Shown here piece by piece: positions 1-4,157 of a stretch of 5,339 nt of DNA. The stretch comes from JAMWZF01 sp041628615 (GTDB taxonomy: Bacteria > Pseudomonadota > Alphaproteobacteria > Rhodobacterales > Rhodobacteraceae), in assembly GCA_041628615.1 (NCBI GenBank), contig JBFKOW010000208.1, positions 1 to 5,339 on the forward strand, read 5' to 3'. Within the stretch, counting starts at the first letter, position 1. Every line of letters starts with the position of its first letter. Below the pieces are notes generated by a model. It had not been told where the DNA came from. It saw only the letters and a program-made list of their open reading frames with translations, and made no database searches. The position numbers were made by a program, and so were the translations under genes.

Positions 1-1006
1 GGTCGAAGGCGGGCGGGTCGAACTGGCCGACGATCTCGGCCTTGAACGCCACCCCGATCCCCTCGCAGAGCCCCGGCGCCCGTTCCATGAACTCGGCCAC
101 CATCCCGTTCAGCTTGTCGAGCAGGTGGGTCCGCATGTCGACGGTGAACACCACCTTGCCGGGGATGATGTTGCGCGAGTTGGGATAGACGTCGATATGG
201 CCGATCGCGCCCACCGCGTTGGGCTGGTTCTTCATCGCGATCTCGTGCACCAGCTCGGTGATCAGCGCGAGGCCCCGGCCTGCGTTCCGGCGCATGTGCA
301 TCGGGGTCGAGCCGGTGTGGCTTTCCTTGCCGGTCACCGTGCATTCGATCCAGCGCAGGCCCTGCCCGTGGGTCACCACGCCGATGTCCTTGCCCTCGGC
401 CTCGAGGATCGGGCCCTGCTCGATATGCAGCTCGAAGAAGGCCTTCATCTTGCGGTCGCCGACCTTCTCCTCGCCCTTCCAGCCGATGCGTTCGAGTTCG
501 TCGCCGAACCGCTTGCCCTTGGCGTCGACCCGGTCGTAGGCCCATTCCAGCGTGTGCCGGCCCGCGAAGACCCCGGAGGCGAGCATCGCCGGGGCGAAGC
601 GGGTGCCCTCCTCGTTGGTCCAGTTGGTCACCACGATCGGATGCTTCGTGCGGATCCCGAGGTCGTTGAGGCTGCGGATCACCTCCAGCCCGCCGAGCAC
701 CCCCAGCACCCCGTCGTATTTCCCGCCGGTCGGCTGGGTATCGAGGTGCGATCCGACATAGACCGGCAGGGCGTCGGGGTCGGCGCCCTCGCGGCGGGCG
801 AACATGTTGCCCATCTCGTCCACACCCATCGTGCAGCCGGCTTCCTCGCACCAGCGCCGGAACAGGTGGCGGCCGTCGCTGTCGGCGTCGGTCAGGGTCT
901 GGCGGTTGTTGCCGCCGGCCACGCCGGGGCCGATCTTGGCCATCTCCATGATGCTGTCCCAGAGGCGGTCGGCGTCTATCCTGAGGTTGGCGGCGGGGGC
1001 GGTCAT
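1..1006 (-). CDS. Zn-dependent amidohydrolase, beta-ureidopropionase / N-carbamoyl-amino-acid hydrolase family (C-terminus beyond window)
   Basis: Cytoplasmic M20-type binuclear zinc enzyme. In the reductive pyrimidine pathway this family hydrolyses N-carbamoyl-beta-alanine to beta-alanine, CO2 and ammonia. 335 codons are visible, starting MTAPAANLRIDADRLW. The family is usually about 410-420 residues, so roughly 80 C-terminal residues lie beyond the left edge. Visible motifs are GSHLDTQPTGGKYDGVLGVL at residues 85-104 (metal ligands H87 and D98), NEEGTRF at 131-137 (acidic ligand/catalytic pair E132/E133), HIEQGP at 194-199 (ligand H194), GQGLRW at 214-219, SHTGSTPM at 229-236 and NIIPG further on. 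The ATG is preceded by AAGGA (1014-1018) at 7 nt spacing. It is divergent from a rutR-like gene with a RutR-type operator between them, and preA is nearby, which favours beta-ureidopropionase. An L-N-carbamoylase or allantoate-amidohydrolase relative cannot be excluded from sequence alone. Confidence 0.93.
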   Translation of the reverse strand, partial: MTAPAANLRIDADRLWDSIMEMAKIGPGVAGGNNRQTLTDADSDGRHLFRRWCEEAGCTMGVDEMGNMFARREGADPDALPVYVGSHLDTQPTGGKYDGVLGVLGGLEVIRSLNDLGIRTKHPIVVTNWTNEEGTRFAPAMLASGVFAGRHTLEWAYDRVDAKGKRFGDELERIGWKGEEKVGDRKMKAFFELHIEQGPILEAEGKDIGVVTHGQGLRWIECTVTGKESHTGSTPMHMRRNAGRGLALITELVHEIAMKNQPNAVGAIGHIDVYPNSRNIIPGKVVFTVDMRTHLLDKLNGMVAEFMERAPGLCEGIGVAFKAEIVGQFDPPAFD

Positions 1007-1026
1007 GGCGGCGTCCTTGGTTGTCG

Positions 1027-1043
1027 CGCGCGGCGGCCGCGCG
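1027..1043 (-). other. GC-only hairpin in the leader of the hydrolase gene
   Basis: Inverted repeat CGCGCGG (1027-1033) / CCGCGCG (1037-1043) with a 3-nt centre. It lies between the operator and the hydrolase Shine-Dalgarno (1014-1018). If transcribed, it would form a 7-bp GC stem in the 5' leader. In DNA this rich in GC such a repeat can arise by chance, so a role is only a possibility. Confidence 0.3.
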
Positions 1044-1054
1044 GCGTCTCCGGA

Positions 1055-1072
1055 TTTGACCAATTGGTCAAA
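1055..1072. promoter_or_regulatory. RutR operator (18-bp perfect palindrome)
   Basis: TTTGACCAATTGGTCAAA is a perfect palindrome. Its inner 16 bases (1056-1071) match the published E. coli RutR recognition sequence TTGACCANNTGGTCAA at every defined position. It lies between the divergent hydrolase and rutR-like genes, 48 bases from the hydrolase ATG and 68 bases from the regulator ATG. It is an AT-rich island in very GC-rich DNA. Each half contains TTGACC, which resembles a sigma70-type -35 element in each direction. No convincing -10 follows at 16-18 bp (best on the plus strand is TAGCAG at 1080-1085), so promoter positions are not assigned. Repressor binding here could control both genes, including rutR itself. 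Confidence 0.9.
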
Positions 1073-1086
1073 ACCACGCTAGCAGG

Positions 1087-1098
1087 TGACTGCAGTCA
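1087..1098. promoter_or_regulatory. Second palindrome in the divergent regulatory gap (function unknown)
   Basis: TGACTGCAGTCA is a perfect 12-bp palindrome, centred 29 bp from the centre of the RutR-type operator. Its sequence is unlike the RutR site. It lies downstream of the operator relative to the regulator gene, 42 bases before its ATG. It may be a binding site for another dimeric regulator or sit near the transcription start. The observation is direct; any function is inferred. Confidence 0.4.
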
Positions 1099-1132
1099 GT
1101 CAAGCGAGGCGGCCCCCGGGCGCGCCCGGCCC

Positions 1133-1137
1133 GGAGG
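1133..1137 (+). promoter_or_regulatory. Ribosome binding site of the rutR-like gene, short spacing
   Basis: GGAGG lies only 3 nt before the ATG at 1141, closer than the usual 5-9 nt. No better in-frame start is nearby. The protein aligns with RutR from the region just after this start, so the ATG is kept. The tight spacing may lower translation, which would fit a repressor made in small amounts. Confidence 0.6.
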
Positions 1138-1140
1138 CAG

Positions 1141-1764
1141 ATGAGCAGGAATCAGGCAGACGCGCCCAGCCGCATCCAGGTCGAGAAGCGGCGGCTGATC
1201 CTCGACGCCGGGCTCGAGGTGTTCTCGCAATACGGGCTGAAGGGCGCGACGCTGGAGCAGATCGCGCAGGCCGCCGGGCTGTCGAAGCCGAACGTGCTGT
1301 ATTACTTCGCCAGCAAGGAGGCGATCTACACCGCCCTGCTGGAACGGCTGCTGGAAACCTGGCTCGACCCGCTGCGCCAGATCGACCCCGAGGGCGAGCC
1401 GGTCGGGGAACTGCTGGCCTATGTCCGCCGCAAGCTCGACCTCAGCCGGGATTTTCCCCGCGAAAGCCGGCTTTTCGCCAACGAGATCCTGCAGGGCGCG
1501 CCGCTGATCCTCGACCACCTGTCGGGCGAACTGCGGGCGCTGGTGGACGCCGCCGCGGCGGTCATCGACGGCTGGAGCGCGGCGGGCCGGATCGCGCCGG
1601 TGGACGCGCGCCACCTGATCTTCTCGGTCTGGGCGCTGACCCAGCACTACGCCGATTTCGACGTCCAGGTGCGGGCGGTGCTGGGCACCGACGACCCCTT
1701 CGCCGGGGCCGGCGACCATCTCGAAACGCTGTTCCGGCGGGCGCTGGCCCCGGACCGCGCCTAG
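1141..1764 (+). CDS. rutR: RutR-like TetR-family transcriptional repressor of pyrimidine catabolism
   Basis: 207-residue DNA-binding regulator. E. coli RutR, its closest recognisable relative, is 212 residues, binds uracil or thymine and is released from its operator. The N-terminal TetR domain has its helix-turn-helix at about residues 37-56 (TLEQIAQAAGLSKPNVLYYF, followed by SKEAIY). The ligand domain keeps RutR-type stretches: LDLSRDFPRESRLFANEIL at 99-117, GAPLILDHLSGELRALVD at 119-136 and WALTQHYADF at 164-173; E. coli has WASTQHYADF for the last. The RutR-consensus palindrome directly upstream supports both identity and autoregulation. It is transcribed away from the Zn hydrolase, and 66 nt separate it from the plus-strand reductase gene, which could be read through. 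The assignment rests on remembered RutR sequence, not a search. Confidence 0.92.
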   Translation: MSRNQADAPSRIQVEKRRLILDAGLEVFSQYGLKGATLEQIAQAAGLSKPNVLYYFASKEAIYTALLERLLETWLDPLRQIDPEGEPVGELLAYVRRKLDLSRDFPRESRLFANEILQGAPLILDHLSGELRALVDAAAAVIDGWSAAGRIAPVDARHLIFSVWALTQHYADFDVQVRAVLGTDDPFAGAGDHLETLFRRALAPDRA

Positions 1765-1817
1765 GCCGCGCCCGGCTCCGGGCGGAACTTCGGCGGCGGC
1801 CACGGGTTGAGTGGGCC

Positions 1818-1825
1818 AAAGGAGG
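1818..1825 (+). promoter_or_regulatory. Strong Shine-Dalgarno fixing the reductase start
   Basis: AAAGGAGG lies 5 nt before the ATG at 1831. The frame is also open from a TTG at 1807, but that TTG lies upstream of this site and would place it inside the coding sequence. The ATG at 1831 is therefore the real start. Confidence 0.85.
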
Positions 1826-1830
1826 TTTCC

Positions 1831-2499
1831 ATGACCCACACGCTCGTTCTGCAACAGGTGGCCCCGGTCACCCACGACACCTGGCACCTGACCTTCCAGC
1901 GCCCGGCAGGGTTCGACTTCGTGCCCGGACAGGCCGCCGAACTGGCCTTCGACAAGGACGGCATCCGCGGCGAGGGCCGGCCCTTCACCATGGTGTCGCA
2001 GCCCGACGAGCCGTCGCTCGACTTCGTCATCAAGTCCTACCCGGACCATGACGGGGTGACAGCGCGCCTGCCCGACCTGGCGGTCGGCGACACCGCCGCG
2101 ATGGAGGGCCCCTTCGGCGCCATCGCCGACCGCGGCCCCGGCGTGTTCCTCGCCGCCGGCGCGGGCGTGACGCCGTTCATCGCGATCCTGAAGAAGCACC
2201 AGCGGGAGGGGGTGACCGGCGACACGCTGATCTTCTCGAACCGGACCGAGGCGGACATCATCCTGAAGGACACCTGGGACAGCCTGCCCGGCGTCACCCC
2301 GATCCACGTCATCACCGACGAGGAGGACACCGCCCACCGGACCGGGCAACTGGACCGGGCGGCTCTGGAGGAGCTGATCGAGGACGTCGGCCAGCCGTTC
2401 TACATCTGCGGTCCCGGCGGCTTCGTCGACGCGATGCGCGATGCGCTGACCGGCATGGGCGTGGCGAAGGACCGCCTGGTGATCGAGGACGGCTGGTAG
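1831..2499 (+). CDS. FAD/NAD(P)-binding oxidoreductase, ferredoxin/flavodoxin-reductase family
   Basis: 222-residue cytoplasmic flavoprotein that should move electrons between NAD(P)H and a partner carrier or haem protein. The N-terminal FAD-binding barrel carries RPFTMVSQ at residues 50-57, the RxY(S/T)xxS-type flavin motif with Phe in place of Tyr, and GPFG at 93-96. The NAD(P)-binding domain has AAGAGVTPF at 108-116 and CGPGGF at 193-198. It ends in DGW, and a C-terminal aromatic residue often stacks on the flavin in this family. There is no cysteine cluster for a 2Fe-2S centre and no globin domain, so the partner must be a separate protein. It follows rutR on the same strand with a 66-nt gap containing a small GC hairpin (1769-1784). 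A link to PreA or to pyrimidine breakdown is unproven, since PreA normally uses PreT, a different flavoprotein. The 3' end overlaps the antisense VOC reading frame. Confidence 0.85.
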   Translation: MTHTLVLQQVAPVTHDTWHLTFQRPAGFDFVPGQAAELAFDKDGIRGEGRPFTMVSQPDEPSLDFVIKSYPDHDGVTARLPDLAVGDTAAMEGPFGAIADRGPGVFLAAGAGVTPFIAILKKHQREGVTGDTLIFSNRTEADIILKDTWDSLPGVTPIHVITDEEDTAHRTGQLDRAALEELIEDVGQPFYICGPGGFVDAMRDALTGMGVAKDRLVIEDGW

Positions 2500-2914
2500 G
2501 GCCGCCGCCCGCGCCGGTCCAGGCGTAATCCGCCGGGTCCACCTCGGCGGCGTCGAAATCGACGTGCAGGTGGTTGCCGTCCGGGTCCCAGACATTGACC
2601 TGCACGATCGGGAAGCCGGGGACCTTCGACACCCGGACCCGGTCGCCCCGCGCCGCCAGCCGGTCGCGGAAGCCGGCATAGCCGGTGGCCCGGAACGCGC
2701 CATGCTCCAGCTTGAGGTCGGCGCCCGGATCGGCGGGCGGGGTCGCGGTCTCGACCAGATGCACGATCGCGTGGTCGCCCGCATACATCCACGCCCCGCC
2801 GACATCGAAATCCGGCCGCGGCCCGGGGGTCAGGCCAAGCACGTCGCGATACCACGCGATCATCTCCGCCAGCCGGGCGGTCCGGATGTTGATGTGGTCC
2901 AGCGCCTCGATCAT
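2312..2914 (-). CDS. VOC-family (glyoxalase/bleomycin-resistance fold) protein with an antisense-overlapping C-terminal tail
   Basis: 200 codons from the ATG at 2914. Residues 1-121 form a single VOC module: LDHINIRTARLAEMIAWYRDV at 5-25, MYAGDHAIVHLVE at 43-55 and VWDPDGNHLHVDFD at 108-121. Likely metal-site residues are H7, H52 and H117, with H117 where many relatives have Glu. The family includes lyases, dioxygenases and isomerases, and the substrate cannot be told. The start codon overlaps the stop of the upstream membrane-protein gene as ATGA, implying translational coupling. An AAAGGAG (2926-2932) lies 11 nt upstream. Past about residue 125 the frame runs on without a stop until 2312, 188 bp into the convergent reductase gene. 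That tail is rich in Arg, Pro and Ser, like random antisense GC-rich coding, and is probably not a folded domain. A lost stop or a sequencing frameshift near 2500-2550 is possible. Confidence 0.8.
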   Translation of the reverse strand: MIEALDHINIRTARLAEMIAWYRDVLGLTPGPRPDFDVGGAWMYAGDHAIVHLVETATPPADPGADLKLEHGAFRATGYAGFRDRLAARGDRVRVSKVPGFPIVQVNVWDPDGNHLHVDFDAAEVDPADYAWTGAGGGPTSRPRSPGGPSPRPCRSAHRASRRRSRRDRRCRTAGRRPRSAPPEPPGPVARSGGRCPPRR

Positions 2915-3378
2915 CGCTCTTCCGGCTCCTTTCTGTGCATCCGCGGGTCCCGCCGGGCCTCCGGGGCCTCGCCCGGGCGGGGGGCCCAGCGGAAGTAGCG
3001 GTAGATCAGTTCCACCTCGCAAGCCTTGAAGGCAAGATAGGCCGCAAGCGCCAGCGCCCCCCAGGCCGCCAGTTCCGCCAGTTGGCGCAGCGCGCCGAGG
3101 CGCAGCGCCTCGAACCCGTGCCGCTCGATGAAGGCGACGTTGGCCATCGTCTGGGCGAACAGGTTGACCGTCACGAAGGCGAATCCCACGGTGCTGAGCC
3201 CGGCCAGCCCGAAGACGATCACCGCCGGCCAGCGGGTGAGGTTGAGCACCGCGGCAGGGCCGCGCGCCGTGACGGCGGGCGTGCCGGGCCGGTCGCCCGG
3301 CCCGCGCGGCAGCGTCGGGCGCGGCGCGGCGGCATGGCCGTCGCCTTCCGGGCCGCGTCCGGGCGGAGCCTGATCCAT
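2911..3378 (-). CDS. Hypothetical membrane protein with two predicted transmembrane helices
   Basis: 155 residues, not recognised as a named family. The first 45 or so residues are Pro/Gly/Arg-rich and probably disordered. Two hydrophobic helices follow, at about residues 51-73 (PAVIVFGLAGLSTVGFAFVT) and 99-119 (through LAAWGALALAAYLAF). The tail ELIYRYFRWAPRPGEAPEARRDPRMHRKEPEER is basic and probably cytoplasmic. The ATG at 3378 has AGGAGG (3389-3394) 10 nt upstream. A later GTG at residue 36 would remove most of the disordered leader and is an alternative start. The TGA overlaps the VOC ATG by 4 bases, so the two are very likely one operon. The frame has natural amphipathic/hydrophobic structure, unlike the shadow frames around it, which supports it being real. 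No function can be assigned. Confidence 0.72.
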   Translation of the reverse strand: MDQAPPGRGPEGDGHAAAPRPTLPRGPGDRPGTPAVTARGPAAVLNLTRWPAVIVFGLAGLSTVGFAFVTVNLFAQTMANVAFIERHGFEALRLGALRQLAELAAWGALALAAYLAFKACEVELIYRYFRWAPRPGEAPEARRDPRMHRKEPEER

Positions 3379-3496
3379 CGGTTGCGCGCCTCCTATCCGG
3401 CGGGGCCCCGTTCACGGCGGCGACGGGTCCGGATGCCGTTCCGGTGCAGGATGGACGCGGTGCGCGCGGGCCGCAACCTCCTCGCGGCGTTGTGGC

Positions 3497-3551
3497 CGGC
3501 TGCGCCGCCCGACGGCAGCCCGCGGGGCCGAGGCATCGGGCGGCGCAGCCG
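3497..3551 (-). terminator. Long GC-rich stem-loop, probable terminator of the cupin transcript
   Basis: A perfect 16-bp inverted repeat (arms 3497-3512 and 3536-3551, e.g. CGGCTGCGCCGCCCGA) encloses a 23-nt loop that itself contains the palindrome CCCGCGGG (3519-3526). On the minus strand it begins 12 nt after the cupin stop. No T-run follows, so it is not a classical intrinsic terminator. It may stop or stabilise the transcript end, or separate the cupin message from the membrane-protein/VOC operon. A 16-bp perfect stem is well beyond the small chance hairpins elsewhere in the window. Confidence 0.6.
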
Positions 3552-3563
3552 TTCCGGGCCGGG

Positions 3564-3992
3564 TCACTCGGCGTAGGGGGTCTCCATCTCCGCGCCGTCC
3601 GGCAGCACCAGCGTCCAGACGAAGCGCACCGGCTCGGCGCCGACCTTGGCGCCGTGCACCATGCCCGCGTCCTCGACGAAGACCTCGCCGGGCATCATGT
3701 GCCGGATCGAGCCGTCGGCGAAGGTGATGTCGAGTTCGCCCGACAGCAGGGTCGCGACGCCGGGGCCGCCGTGCGAATGGAGCGGGAACTCGGTCCCGGC
3801 GGGCACGTCCACCACCATCGTCATGACCTTGGCCGCCGGGGGGAGATCGGTGGTCAGTTCCATGCTCGCGACCACGGTTTCCGCCGCCGCCGCGGGCAGG
3901 GCGCCCGCGGCAATGCCAAGGAGGCCCAGGGCGAACGCGCCGCAGGGCGCGGCGTTCGAGATTCCCCGGGAGATCGCATTCATCGTCGGCAT
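3564..3992 (-). CDS. Secreted (periplasmic) single-domain cupin protein
   Basis: 142 residues. The N-terminus is a Sec-type signal peptide: a hydrophobic core at about residues 18-33 (GAFALGLLGIAAGALP) followed by AAAA-ET, with probable cleavage near residue 37. The mature part is one cupin beta-barrel. Motif 1 is PAGTEFPLHSHGGPGVATLLSGE at residues 64-86, with metal-site His H72 and H74. Motif 2 is PGEVFVEDAGMVHGA at 101-115, with H113. The Glu usual in motif 1 is not present, so the site would be three His, or metal could be held differently. Substrate and reaction are unknown. The frame is open upstream to 4139, but the ATG at 3992 is chosen because GGAGG lies 5 nt before it and the signal peptide starts there. 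It follows preA in the same direction after 165 nt. Confidence 0.85.
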   Translation of the reverse strand: MPTMNAISRGISNAAPCGAFALGLLGIAAGALPAAAAETVVASMELTTDLPPAAKVMTMVVDVPAGTEFPLHSHGGPGVATLLSGELDITFADGSIRHMMPGEVFVEDAGMVHGAKVGAEPVRFVWTLVLPDGAEMETPYAE

Positions 3993-3997
3993 CTTGT

Positions 3998-4002
3998 CCT
4001 CC
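3998..4002 (-). promoter_or_regulatory. Shine-Dalgarno fixing the cupin start
   Basis: On the minus strand GGAGG lies 5 nt before the ATG at 3992, and a second in-frame ATG follows at 3983. The site selects the 142-residue form that begins directly with the signal peptide and rejects the 191-codon upstream extension. Confidence 0.8.
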
Positions 4003-4110
4003 AACACGCAGAGCTGCCGGAGCGATGACGCGCATGACGGCCTTGAACACCGGAGCCCTGATCCAATCGTCAGAACCGCATCACCGTGGACTCGCGCGTT
4101 CGCCGCGCGC

Positions 4111-4139
4111 AGTCTGCGCCCGGGGCGGGCACCCGTCAA
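4111..4139 (-). promoter_or_regulatory. Possible sigma70-type promoter for the cupin gene
   Basis: In the 165-nt gap after preA, the minus strand has TTGACG (4139-4134), a 17-nt spacer and CAGACT (4116-4111). The -35 is five of six to consensus and the -10 only three of six. This would leave a leader of about 110-120 nt. Small GC hairpins lie in the same gap (arms 4141-4145/4153-4157 right after the preA stop, 4118-4122/4126-4130 and 4093-4098/4104-4109), none with a T-run. Co-transcription from preA is the alternative. Confidence 0.25.
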
Positions 4140-4157
4140 TCGCCGCGAAGACCGGCG

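Noticed and set aside
630..645. Isolated TTGGTCA half-sites of the RutR operator, also TGGTCA near 3854 and TTGACC near 3163
   Set aside because: They lie inside coding sequence and lack the matching inverted half, so they are probably chance.
1007..1140. Defined promoters for the hydrolase and rutR genes
   Set aside because: TTGACC elements exist within the operator, but no -10 of acceptable quality sits at the right distance, so no position is claimed.
125..1144. 339-codon plus-strand open frame opposite the Zn hydrolase
   Set aside because: The minus strand encodes a protein with all the metal-site motifs of the M20 family over this whole stretch. The plus frame shows no family features.
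1769..1784. 6-bp GC hairpin between rutR and the reductase as a terminator
   Set aside because: Short stem, 4-nt loop and no T-run. Such hairpins are expected by chance at this GC content.
1096..2805. 569-codon minus-strand open frame opposite rutR and the reductase
   Set aside because: It is an antisense shadow of two clear genes in GC-rich DNA, with biased Arg/Gly/Asp/Val/Gln composition and no recognisable domain.
3412..4050. Further frames on both strands across the cupin gene and the gap after it
   Set aside because: Low-complexity Arg/Pro/Ala composition and no good ribosome binding site. The cupin frame explains the sequence.
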